From assembly GCF_002775205.1 (NCBI RefSeq), contig NC_036453.1, positions 2,569,103 through 2,633,102 on the forward strand: a stretch of DNA of 64,000 nt. The letters are read 5' to 3'. The notes under the pieces were generated by a model, which did not search any database, was not told the origin of the DNA, and was given only the letters and a program-made list of their open reading frames with translations. Positions within the stretch are counted from its first letter, which is position 1. Each line of letters starts with the position of its first letter. Shown here in pieces: positions 32,701-46,100 of the stretch. Both the position numbers and the translations under genes were made by a program. Source of the stretch: Xiphophorus maculatus (Eukaryota > Chordata > Actinopteri > Cyprinodontiformes > Poeciliidae).

Positions 32701-35700
32701 GGCTCTTTCCGAACACTGTTGGAGAGGGAGCACAGGTCAGAGTTCATCAATCAACAAGGACGAGAGTGGGCAAAACTAGCACGAAAGATGAAAACCACTG
32801 CTTAGAACTCAAAAGTCCATTCCACATCCTATTGATCCCTGTGATGTATGGAAAACGTAAAAATATTGGAAGGTGTCCCATATGGTCCATCTAGCGTAGC
32901 GTTTACATCAAACCAGCAGTCCAACACGCTATTGTGATGGTGAATGACAGTTGTTATTTTAAGCTCAAGCTTACTTGAGTTTAAAATATCAAGTCAGTTA
33001 TATTTACTGTATATATATCTGCAAAATATTTTTACTCCTCTGCCTTCTTCCAGTGCTTCTATTGCTTCTATTGCCATCTGAAGAAACGCATCGTTCCGAT
33101 CAAAAACAACCAATCAGAGCCAGGAGGAGGGTCTAATCTCTGTCAGTCACTCTTGTGTACCATTAGTTCAACGTGCTAATGGTGGAGAAACAACCTATAA
33201 TTACAGGAAAACTCTTTATCCGCTGTTATTGGTGGCCATGCTAGCTAGCATTAGCATTCATTGCAGGCTATGTTGTGGTGAACTAGCTATAAAGCTTTGG
33301 AACGTGACGTCACTACTCTAGACGTAGGGAGATGAGCGCCATCTTCAGGGGCCATAAACATAACTGACAAAAACGACTGTCTTACAGATATTTTGAATCT
33401 AAGTCACTTAAAATTAATTAGCAATAGTTCGAACTTGCTGTGTTATTGGATGTAATGTCCGCTCACACGACCGAAACGGTAAAAAGATGGAAAACGGATT
33501 TTAGTTTCACTGTTTTCCTGCCTGTAAACAACGTGAGGAGGCTAAGCTGTCGGAGCTAAACTGTCGAAGCTAACGAAAAGGAGACCAATGGCCCAGGTAT
33601 CAGCGGTGAGACGTCCTGATTTTACGTTCTCCAACATCCCAAGATATCTACAAGTTTGCTCCAGACATGTCCATTCTGGTGAGTGTCTAAATTCGCTTTG
33701 TTGGTGTTGTCATAATTTTTTGCTATGATTTTGTCCCAGTCTACTCATGTTCAATTTATGTTGAGTTCATTTAAGTGGGTCCACCTTGTTTAGGTCGAGC
33801 TTATATTTTTATGTAACATAGTCTGAGTTTTGTCAGTGAACATCGAGGTTATTCCATTATTGTGAAGTAAACTATTTTACTAGTGTTGTCAAATTTACAG
33901 TATTAATATTGACGTGTGTTTTGATATGTCCTCTTCAAGGCAAACCGTTGTATGAAATGGATCAGCTCAATCCAGACTGAATCTGGGTCACTGCGAGGTA
34001 AACGCCACAACATCGGACCGACATGCGCGTCAATTAAAGAGGCGATACAGCAAGACCATGGTGGATCAACAAGTTACAGAGACTGTTTTCATTATTTACC
34101 CCAGAAGAGGTAAATAATGAAAACACAGCGGAGGTTGTAGAAGAGGAGCGAGTTGGAGAGGCTGAGGAGGAAACCTCAGGAGAGGAGCTCAGCAAGGCTG
34201 CACACTCTGAAGAGGAACATGAACCAAGGTCAGAGTAAACAATAAAGGTAAAAGTTATGAACTAGATCTCACTTTAAGGAAACATTTGTTGTATTTAACA
34301 TATTTCAGGTAAAAAGTGAACAGGTAATGAAATAGATCCTGTCCTAGAATTTTATGTAATTGAACATTACAGGTAACACATGTGATGATCATCTGATGTA
34401 ATACATTTTATGAACATTTTTAAAAATATTTTTAAAGTATAAAATTAGTTAAAACATAAAAAAGGGGTCAAAATGTAATAAAGATGAGTGTGCTTCATCT
34501 ATACAGTCTAGTAGAATAATTTCACACTGATTTTGAGTTAATGGGGCAACGATTTGGAAGCTGCTGAAGAAAACATTATTTAATATTAAAATTATTTAAA
34601 ATATTGAATATGACTTAAAATTTTAGTAGAGGATAGTGTGACAGTAATAGCATGAATTATCACTTTTTTGTATCAGTAGGTCAACAGGAGTGTTTGGTTC
34701 GGAAATGGACGGTCCCTATGTGAACCTCCGAGCGCTTGAGGAGGGAGCGGTAGAGAACAGCTGGCCGGAATCAGCGTTCATAAATCGGATTGACCTTGAG
34801 CTAAACGCCCCTTACTCCGCAGAGCGCGGATATCCAATATCCAACTTGAAAAAAATTTCACTGCGCTCGGTATCACAATGAAAACGCCGGAATAAAGTTT
34901 GTTTTGGTCTGTGGCCTTTAAAGACGGCGCCGAGCGACTGCGCGACACGTAAACGTACGCAGTGACGTTGGTTTCAAAGCTCTATAGTGTAGCAGATTCT
35001 GATTGGCTGTCTCTGACTGAGCAGTGTATTTCTGCAGATGGCAATAGGACTACTGGGAGGAGGAAGAGAAACTTTATTTATTTATTTTTTACAGATTATC
35101 TGACTCATACTGTCACATTATAGTGACAGTTTTAACACATATGTTAAAGTCTCAGCTTTGTAATCTAGAAAGGGGCAAATACTTTAATATAACTGCATTG
35201 AGTTATAGCATGTGACTCTCATGGGTGTTTTTGTCCACTCTATTTTTTCAGCACTTCCCCTTATTGTTGTGAATGTAGACAAGAAAACGGTTATTTTTAA
35301 AAGCACAGCGTATCTGCCTTTTGTAAAGACACTGGGAGTCCAGCTGTTGTTGGTGGAGGCTAACAGGTAGGAAAGCCTGCGTCACGGAGGCGTAGAGGGG
35401 ATTTGGAGTCCATTTTATCGTTGTGCCCACTGGCTACGCCCACACTACTCTTTATTTTAAGCATTTAGCCAGAATTAAGATTTTGATTGCCTTCATAAAA
35501 GCGGTTCCTCGTTTTAGTTATGTTTTCTGTATTTTCAAGCTGCTCCTAATTCAGTCAGTCTTTTTGCTGCCTCGTTGACGTAGCTGACGGGAGATTTTAG
35601 ATGTGTAAAATTTTGAAAAAAATCCCAAAAAACAATTTTATACTAATTTTAATAAAACTTGTGGACGCTCAATCAGATTGGATCTGCCTCCCTCAGTCTT

Positions 35701-37030
35701 TTACAGCATCCAACAGGTTTTACATTCACCACTGCTCTGTATTAAACTTCATTCCTCCATCAGAGTGTGCAGTATTAGTGTTCAGCAGCAACATGTTATA
35801 TTAGATATCATCAGAGAGCGTCGTCTTCTACACATTTGCACCGCCTCTCTGAAGGCCTGTGGTAAACCTCAAATAGGACAATAACTCAATGCAATCTGCT
35901 GGGTTTTCTTAGGTAGAAAACTTTATAAAGTAATTTGAATAATAGACTGAGCTTAATGCACCGTTTGATAACTAAGACTAATTGGAAAGTATGTGTGACA
36001 GAACTGAAAATGTCTTTTACAAAATGCCTTGATTTGACATTTGTTGTTAATTAGCGCTACATAAACAAACCAAACCAAATTTCTTAATTACCGCATGTAC
36101 TTACAGATAAGAGTTTTTTGAAGTTCTTGACTTGTAATTGTTGTGTTCACCTCTTTGGTTTGTTATTTGATGCTACTTTGTTACAAAATCCGGTGCAACC
36201 ACTAGCTAATTATTTAGTAGCTAGAACCCACCTGTGTTTGTGTAAACCTCTACAAATCCAGCTGTACTCTAAAAGGAAAACTTGCAGAATGGAAAATAGA
36301 ACTATGAAAACTCTGACCTTCAACACTGACTCAAATTAGCAAGTGAATGTCACGAGCTTACTCAACAAACAGCTCTTTGTTTCCTATAACAACATATCAC
36401 TCCATTTCTAAATGTGGTGGAGCCTTTAAATACAAGAGAATGGTGTCGTTAGCCTCTCTGCATGAAATGTCACATTTCTAATTACCTAGCGGAAGCTGTC
36501 AGCGTTGCTTATCACAATGAAGAATGTACACAAACATTATCTATTGTTCAAAAACTCTCAGAGTTAATGTTAGAGGGTTAGTTTGTTCTTTTTTGAGCAA
36601 ACTTCTGTGAAGTAATTATCTGTGCCTGTTGTGAACAATTTTATAGAAGTGAGTTTGTAGAAGGAAGGAGAAATTAACATGAGCATAGGCTAATACCAGT
36701 TTAAGCTAATGCTTCACTGGCAACGGTAGCTCACCCTTGTTGTGTTTGTCGGTGCCTATTTTAGCCAAACAACATTGCCAACATGTGAAATTGTGTGTGC
36801 TGGAGCCGTTATGGGGTTTCTGTCACTGTTTTTCTGAATTAGCTCATCAGAGAAGCTAACTGCAGTCAAATCCCTGTAGCTGCTGTTGACCTGCTGAACA
36901 GCCACATGTCATCTTCACAGTAAAATAGTTCACCTGTAGTTTAGCGATGAGGGAAACAGTTATTTTGGTTAGCATGTTTGCAGTTTGGAACTATTTAAAA
37001 TAAAATTTAAAAAAACATCATAGCTGTTGA

Positions 37031-37110
<80 letters not shown>

Positions 37111-40100
37111 TTTCCCATGGTGCCCTGGGCACTGCATGGCCACCCCTTGGGGGCGCCACTGTTTCCAAATGGCTAGATATAAATGAAGGTTATATTTGTG
37201 TCTTCAGCTCTTTCATGGGTCGTGCAGAGAATGTAAGCAGGCAATGAATGAGATGCTGAACAGCTGGAACATTTTCAAAGAGTGAGTCCACATTATTTTA
37301 TGTGTATGGACTGATGTGTGCAGATGTTCATCAGATCATCACCAAGTGTCAAAGGCAGGATTTTGACTCAGACCCAGTAACGGCAAATATTCAGCTCTTT
37401 AGACGAGAGTCTTGGGCAAAATAAGTCATGACTTTGACACCCTGTGCTGAATTTGATAAAAGTTGAGCAAAGGTTTAGATCGTCTTCAATCAAAGTTTTT
37501 TTTCCCCTCCTTTATTAAATATATCTTTGAAAATCAAAAGGTTTTGAGTGAGAGCTTTGGAAGCTAAGGCTTTCTCACGGTGATCTCTTAATCCCTGATG
37601 AACAGACCTGTAAAGTTGTGACCTTTCCTTGTTCTGTTGGTGTCATGGCAACAATCGCAATCAGGATGTGATGACAGCACAGCGCAGTTATCGTTCCTGC
37701 GCCATCAGATAGATTGTGTTTCATCTGATTTTACACTTCACTCCCTAGCTCTACGCTAACATAAGTTCTAGTTTTTATTGCAATCTCACTTTGAGAGAAC
37801 TGAGTTCTGATAGCTACTTTGCAGAACGCCTCTTTGAAAACAAATAGAAATAATCTTTCCCAGATACATGCTGGCAGGCAAAACAGGCCAGTCATCCACA
37901 AAAATAAAAAATGCAGCAATGCATAAAAAAACATGGACATAAAAACATGTGGAAAGAAAAAATAAGGCAGCATATATACTTGTGTTAGAAACTTAGAAAG
38001 TAAAAAGTTAATGAATTTATGGAGTGTTTAGTGTATAATATCCATTAATTAAAACCAAAATAAATAAACATCATAGAAAGCCAGAGTACATATATTATAA
38101 TTAATGCATCATATTTATATGTATTCATTTTTAGCAGCTGTAGCAATAATTGTTACTTTTTTTTTGCTTTAAATGAAAGAACCAAGATCATATTGTACAT
38201 TTTTGATTTCAATTTTTGCCAATGTTGAGAAATCCGTATATTTTAGTTGTAACACAATGAGAGTCTAAGGCACCAAAATCAGAGTAACACAATATAACTG
38301 TTGAGCTGCCTGTAAACACTATGATGCCCTCTGTGACCTCTGGTGCCCTTTCGGGATTCGTCAGCTCCGTCCAAAACCCGACTCAGCAAAAAAAAAGGCG
38401 ATGTCTCAATCTGACTACTCCTTCCAGTTTCTTAACTCGATGGCCGTTTTCTGAGCAAGTGCTTGAGCGTTGAGTCGCTTCAGAAAGCCAAAGATTTCCA
38501 CCGACCTGCACTCGTCGGCATTCCGATGACTCGGCGCAGCGTTCGGACCCAGTCGTCCAGATCGCTTTGGGAGCTGGCCATGAGGACGTACGGACACCGC
38601 TCTCTGTCTCCGGTCGAATCTGAAACATTTCAATCATTTTTTTCCCCTCGTGAGCAATTTTGCAGATGTTGCAGTCGGGCGGAGGGTTTTTCTTAATGAT
38701 GTAAAAAGTATTGCGACAAAATTTGCCTCCCAAATTTCTTAGCACGGCAACGAAAACATTCTCCGTCGGGGTTTATTAAACGCTTACGTGGTGTGATCTC
38801 AAAGAGGTACTTTCCAGCGTCATCTGAACTTGGTGTGAGTTCGTTGACTTTACTGAAGCGCAGCTGGATGACTCCCTGTAGGCCAGAAAGAAGAGTCCAA
38901 GCAAAGTAGAAATGATATTTAAAAAATCCTGGTATTTCAGCCTCATATTTACATTACACATGAAAGGAGATGTTTATATTTTGAGCACACTTTCTCAGCT
39001 TCCTACAGCATAAACGTCTGATTTCAGATACAGCTGTTAGCAGCAGAGACAGAGAAAGTTAAAAGCAAGCTTGTGAGTTTTTGATGCAACTATTAGTGGC
39101 TGTGGTTTCATACAACTCGTCCACGTCTACCCAGCACACCATCAACTGCATGATTACACGGTCAGGAATACACAAAGTCAAAGTCAAGCATCAGTAATTT
39201 GTGTGCAGGAAGCATGTTAAGGCAGCTGAAAATGTTTGTGGTGTTGATTGGAAATGATTAAAAGTACATCTCAAACACAGCTAAACTCAACAGAAGAAAC
39301 TGCTAAATGCTTAAAAAGTTTATTTGCATTCTACTTGACAATTACAAAAATATTCTATTGATATTCTAATATTTTTGGCTCTGGTGAAGGTTCGGGACTG
39401 CCACCCACCTGCACAGTGGTCTCTTTGTCATCTTTGTGGTAGGTCAGAGTGCTTCCTCTTAGCACGAAGTAGCGCTGCTGCCAGTTCTTCACCAACGACC
39501 TCTGTTGCTTCTTGAGCCAGCCGGCCTTCAGGGGGATCTCCATGGACCTGGGGGAGCACGGCGAGCCCGACCCGGGGGTCCCCTCTCCGGGAATCACGCT
39601 CTTGGATCGGGCTGCCGCGACACCACAAGAAAGCGCTCAGTGAAGGTGTTACCAGCCTGCCGTGCAAACCTCCGCCACCCCCCCGCCCTCCACACTGCGA
39701 AATACTATCAAAACACCGGGGGGGCATTCAGCTGCGCCGCCGGCACTTCCTCTTCTCTTGTATGAATATGCATCAGCGCTGACTGACTACAACCTATTTC
39801 TGCTCAGTCGAAGCTGAAAGGAAGCTGCTGATGCCGTTAGCTGAGCTGTTTCCTGTTGAGGGCTGCGCGAGAACCGCTTTGATTGCTCTGTAGAAACAAG
39901 TGGCGACCGGAAAAAAGCAAGTGAGAGGTCAGACCGTCAGCCCTGACCGCGCTGTCGTCGTTGCACATCAAGCCTGATGTATTAACACTTCACTATGATT
40001 AGCATTTTAAGAGCATGAACCTTCCAGGAAAAGTTAAAGAGTTCTATGATTTAAGAAGCCTTTATCTGGAGGTTTATAGCAAGAGTGTCCAAAGTGCGGC

Positions 40101-43100
40101 TCAGGGGCCATCAGCATCGGCCCTTCATCACAATTCAAAAATGGTGAAAATTTGCCAGGCAGTTGGATGCAGAAACACATTTAAAAACTATTTCCACTGA
40201 TGCCAGGCAACTTTTTTTATTTAAAGTTACAATTTAAAGTCTTAAAATGGTGAAATGCACTTTTAAAAGAAAATCTTTCCAAGTATTTTTCGGTGTAGTT
40301 TCTTGTGGAAATAAGCGCCTTGAATAAGAGAAATAATCTTCCAATAGAACAAGCACTTTTTCATCAATATTAAGGAATTATTGACATAAAACAAACTCCT
40401 ATATCTTGCTGAATAGTTACAAGTTAGTTTTGTCTTAATTCAAGTGCAGTAAGATAGTTGCACTAGAAATTCAGAAGAAAAAAAAAGACTCAGTTGCAAT
40501 TTGTGATTTTGCAGAGTGTAAAGTGCGACACAAATTATTTATCCAAGATTTTGCTTTGAATTGAATCTGTCTGAACAGTAAAAGGGGCAACAAGCAACCA
40601 AAATTGCAGACTTGGGCTCGGTCATTTAATACACTTGGCAAAATAAAGCAAGAGTGAGACATTCCCTGTTCTAATTACTGGAAACCAGTTTACAATATGG
40701 TTTACAGTTTAATCTGACAAACCTGCAAGACGCTTTTTTTACGTTTTAAATCCACAATTATTTACAGATCCCTTGTTGACGTAAATCTTCCTTATTTCAC
40801 TGAAATATTGTGTGCTTACTTTATGGCTGAACAGATGAAAGAAAAATTATATAAAATTGTTTTGGCTATTATAATTAAAAGTAAAAGTAGAAAAAAAATT
40901 CTGTGGCCCCCGCTATACTTTCAACTTGACATCAACAAACGTTTGGACCCGGCTGGTTTAAAGGGACAGTGGAGAGGAAGTGGGGGAATTGTACGTGCTA
41001 GAAGAAGGCACGGTTGGTTGGAGACGGCCTGAATAACACCCAGGGTGGTGGGAGCATGGAGATAACGGAGTCAGACTGAGCCAGATTCCCTCAGTTCTTC
41101 TCAAAGCCACCGTGTCTTCTTCTTAAGCAAGATGACAAGAGGAGAAGAAGAAGAAATAGGGCGGCTCAGGGGTAAACAGGAAGTTGTAACGTCCCTGCCG
41201 GAGGCTCGCTCTACGCTTTGAAGGTCTCCACCTCCGAGCCTGAGAGCCTTTGGTCTGACTTGAACAGCGCTGGGACCAAACCATGACCCCACACACACCC
41301 TGGCTTCAAACTGGACCCGCTGTGTCACGGCGGCCTTGACATCATCACTTTGACCTCTAAGACAAACATGGGAGCCCATTAAAGGGGCAGCATTGTGTCA
41401 CAAAATGCCATTTTATAGCACAATCAAGTGACTGTTAACTTTGGTTGTTAAAAAGAATTTAATATATATCAAATATGACTTAAAAGAAGTTAGACTTTTG
41501 TAATTTAATACTTTGAAATTGGGCCTCTGTCACTTTAAAAACTCCTGCCTTCAGGAAGTCATCACAACATGGCTCCTCTGTTTAGCCTGTAACAATGTCT
41601 TTACCGTCATCAGTGTATAAAGTTCATTTGAGCAGTTTGCTGATCTGGAGCTTTGAGGTGGACAGCGAATATGGATGCATGTAAACATGATTGTAAACAC
41701 TTCACAATTGGGGGTAAATATCTTTTTGGAGTGAGAAAGTACAGATTGTGCTGTTCATTTAGATTCCTATTTCTGTGTATGTAAACGTGGGTAGCACCAA
41801 TATGAACATTTGGACTGATATCGATATACAACATAACTGATACATGCATAAATTGCAGATAAACGTTTCGCTGCCATTCGACACCTGGAAATAAATAAAC
41901 ACACCGCTGACTTCCACATGGCTTCGCTGCTTCAGTTAAACTACCCACAATCCTGTGCTGCATCGACATCCTTATCACATGACCAACCTCCTCCGCTTCC
42001 CCTTCAAAAACAAAAGGCAACAAGACGGGGAATAAATATTGGTTATTAATATCAGCCCAGCTTTATTTATCAGACCGACACCAACGTGTTCATTAATGAC
42101 TAATATCGTTGTCATTGATACCGATGTTAGTGCCAATACATCATCCATCCCTAATTTAAACTATCTGTGCTTTATGGAGGATCAAGCATTTCAGTATATG
42201 ACTTTAATTTGCTGTTGCAGACAAAAAAACAAAACACATCTGTTCTCAGTGTCTCAGCTGTTTTCTGTTTCCTAAACTTCTAAAGGTGTCCCGGCCCCTG
42301 GCTCTACTCAAACCACCCTATCTGTCTGTGGTAAGCACATATGGCAGGAGAAAGGAACACAGGACACTGAATGTTGCATTTCAAAAGCCGAAGTTATCAG
42401 ACTACTTCCTGTTTATCAGATATCAGCTGCAGGAACTTCACCAAGCAAAAGTAATCCCACCCCTTCAACGGTTTCAGATTTTGACACTTTAACACATCGA
42501 TGTATTTAATAGGGGTTAAATTACACAAAGCAACATGTACATAATGTAATGTTGAGAGAACAATATAAGGTTTTCTGTTTTTATTACAAATAAAAATGTA
42601 AAATGTTGGCATGAATAGCCACTATGAATAAAATGCTGCATTGAGCATATCGGAACCAGGTTGGTACATAAATGCTCAATAGTTCATAATCTGTCTTAAT
42701 GCAGATCATGAACTAACAGATATGTTTTAATACAGATTATGAACTAATTGTAGGTCTGTACTTCGACCATATTAGCGCATGAAAATATTTTTTTTTTTCT
42801 GCGCTGCGTGTGTAGAGTCTAGAACCTTCAGCCCAGACTCGTGCAGTGAAAGCTGTTTATTGAGCTCTGTGCATCTTCCTCTAATCTTGACCCTTAGTAA
42901 ATACATAAATAAGTAAAAGCCACAAAGTTGTGTTTTGAGCAGACCAGCCTGTTGTTGTGTTCTCTACTTGGCTTGTGGCAATCTGCAGACAGGACTTCCT
43001 TCCACTTTCTGTCAGCAGTAGAGTTTTCTGTTTGTTTTTGTATAATGCAGGAGGCAACTGTGTGGATTGCTCAGCTAGTAGTTTTTCCTTTCCACAAATT

Positions 43101-46100
43101 ACCTTAATATTCCCTCTTCTATCCATTAATTATTCTTATTTAGATATATCAGCAGGAATATAAGAGAAAAGCACACAAAATTTATTCGGTAAAGGGGTTT
43201 TAATACTTTTGGAAAACCCCGTAGCAAAAAAAACGATAATTTAAATCTGGGGTATGTAACTTATAAAAAAAATGTTTAAAAAAATATATTTGTTAAAGCT
43301 GCCACTGTCATGACCAGTGATGGCATACAGTAGTTACTTTGAAAAAGTAACTCAGTTAGATTACTGACTACTTGATTTGGAAAGTAACTGTTACATTAAA
43401 AGTAACTTTATTAGTTACTTTCAGCAGCTGCTAACAACAACGCTGTGAAAATTACATTGATCTTTGCCAATACTTAATTGTAAGCTATTTTATAATGGTA
43501 ACATCAACAAAGTGTCTCCACTGATAAGGTTGAACTGAAGGGGAGATTTTTTAATGCTTACAGTACAAAAAAAAAAACTGTTAGTAATTTGTGCATGTTT
43601 TTGTGTGTTTCACTATTGTCTGGAAAACTCTAAGAAGGATTTAAACAGCCCCTGCGCTGTTCATATTAGTCTCCATGTTTCCAATGTTCTGGATAGCTCG
43701 ACATAATTGACAGGTAATATATTAACTTGACATTAACAAACACAGCGGGACGGATCATCCGGGAAATGATGGACAGGGAGAGCCTGACTAAAACTAACTG
43801 GAGGTCAGACACATTCTGGGGTTTCTGTCTGCTTATTTCCAAGCCCAAATGAGCAACTTCACGTTCAAAAACGAGCCCAAAAAGCTCAACTCGCGACTCA
43901 TTAAATTTGCAAGCGACTTTTAAAAAAAAGAAGCTTATAATAATCAGACTTGGCGACAGAAACTCAAAATAGTTCCTGTTTTTCTACCAACAAAATGCGC
44001 GGTAACGCGTTACAAAGTTTGTAACGCGTTACTGACATCACTGGTCATGACAGTGTAACATGAGACAAATAATCTGTGAAAGAAAACTGAGCTCCTCTAG
44101 CTCGGTCAGAAACAACCAATCAGACAGGAGGAGAGTCTTAGTGATGTCAATCGTCCTCATGTACAGGCTGCTCACACTCCCTCTTTCTCTGTGCTACGCT
44201 ACAGCTAGTTCCCAAACAGAGCCTGTCATGAATTCTAAGGCCATTCAGCATGGCCGCTGAGGATGATGAATAAATGGTTTCCTGTAACATTCAGTTGTTT
44301 GTTTTCCATTAGCATATTTAGCAGTAGGTACGTGAATGAGAAATGCATTTCATTTAATCAAAAACAACCAATCAGAGCAAGGAGGAGGGTCTTAGCGCTG
44401 TCAATCACTGCTATGCTCATCCCATCTGGCTTGGTCTGTGCTAAGCTACAACTGGTACAACACAACATAGTGCTAAGGCTAGTTAGCATGACCAGTGATG
44501 ACAGTGTATAACTGTTTTCCATTAACAGTAAGTTGTAACATTAGCACATTTAGCAGCAGGTGCTCTAGGTTGATTGATTGATTGATTGATTGATTAGCTC
44601 TGATCGGTGCATTTCTTCAGACGATAACAGTAGCATTAGGAGGAGGAGGAGCTCGATTTTGTCTCAGATTATCTTGAACTGCTGTGCTGTCATGATATGA
44701 CAGTTTATACGTAAAAAAACGACTTTTTTTATTTTTATTATAAACACTACGTAGTCTACAGTACTTAGTCTACCTGCAAGTGGATGTTGCAAAACGTCAA
44801 AGTATTCACTGAATAGTTCCTGCAACGCTGAATGAAATCATCAGGAAATCCTGTGTCAGGTTTGCAACAGTCCCTCCCAAAGGTCTGAACTTGACCTCTC
44901 AGATCCGCATGAAGGGACATTATGTAGCATGATTGTACAAATACGCTCAGACACACACACACAGGTTTCATTTCTAACTGTATAAGGAAACGGTATAGAC
45001 TTCCATTCATTTGTGCAACACCTAGACTTGCTACATACCCTAAACTCAACCTGTCATCCCAAAAACAATATTCCACTGTATCAACAGAAGGACTGGATGA
45101 AAGCATCCTTTGAACCTGTGTATGTAAGTGATTGCTAAGAGGTCCTAAAGAGGCAACATAAACAAGTGTCAGTCAGTACACACACACCACTCTAAGCTCA
45201 TACATACAGGTAGGTAGAGCTACTTTTGCAGAAACTGCGCTCTTGCATCAGTTTCCTGCTGATAGCCTGCATTGGTGAACTTCTAAGTCAACAAATCAGA
45301 CACCCGTCACGGTCTGATGAAAACAAGTTGACTGTCATGAGCATTTAAGAATCGTATTCCTCAATAAAGTGAAAGAGTTAAGACCACGACACGGTTGGCA
45401 GTGGAAGTTACTGGAAGTTAGACAAAGTGAACAGGAATGAGAGCAGCTACTTCCTTCCACTGTGCCGAACATCCAGTTGGGGCTGATTGTAAAACCCGAT
45501 TAGCGAGAAGGCAGAAACGCCTCCGCTTCAGGACCTCCGCTTGTGTGGATGCTGCAACCGCCGTGTCGTGAGAGGAACTAAGGCAAGCTACCTCACTGAG
45601 TTCTCCCTGTGCAAACACAGCTCAGTGTGGTATCAGTGACTCTGAAATATTCGCGCACACAGTTCTGCAAAAACACACAAACGTGGAAATGGTGAACCGC
45701 TTGCAAAAGCACTTTTAATAGTCCCACACGTCCAAAACAGAGAACGGTAGAAAATGGATAACAGTGATTTGCGTTGCAGGTAAGGCTCCAAAAGCAAATC
45801 TGGTTATCATCGGCGTACACAGCTCAACCACGGAAACAAACCCACATTGAGAACACTGGAGGCACACTCCGGCGGTCGTTTTTTTTTTTTTTATCTCTAC
45901 CTCTCTCACACGCACATGTCATATTTGTGTGACAAATCCCAAAAGCTTAAAGACAACAGAGAAGCAAGTAAAGAAGAACCTTTCTTTGTTTTGTTTTTTC
46001 CGTCTCTAGATGACAGCATCTGCTCAACGTGCCCATAGTGTGTGTGAAACATGCAGAGGAAGCTTCGCATCCCGTCTGATAGAAGGCGACGCCGGCCAGC

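Larger units (their letters stand above)
43240..44740. repeat. Palindromic CCAAT repeat, family B copy 3, interrupted
   Basis: The outer left end (ggggtatgtaacttat) mirrors the outer right end of other copies. The interior holds two tandem versions of the left half: aacaaccaatcagacaggag (about 44113) and aacaaccaatcagagcaagg (about 44364). A hAT element interrupts it at 43315-44043. Confidence 0.7.

Noticed and set aside
34690-34881. 63-codon frame at the right side of the THAP element
   Set aside because: Not connected in frame with the THAP pieces and no known domain; could be part of the element but unsupported as a gene.
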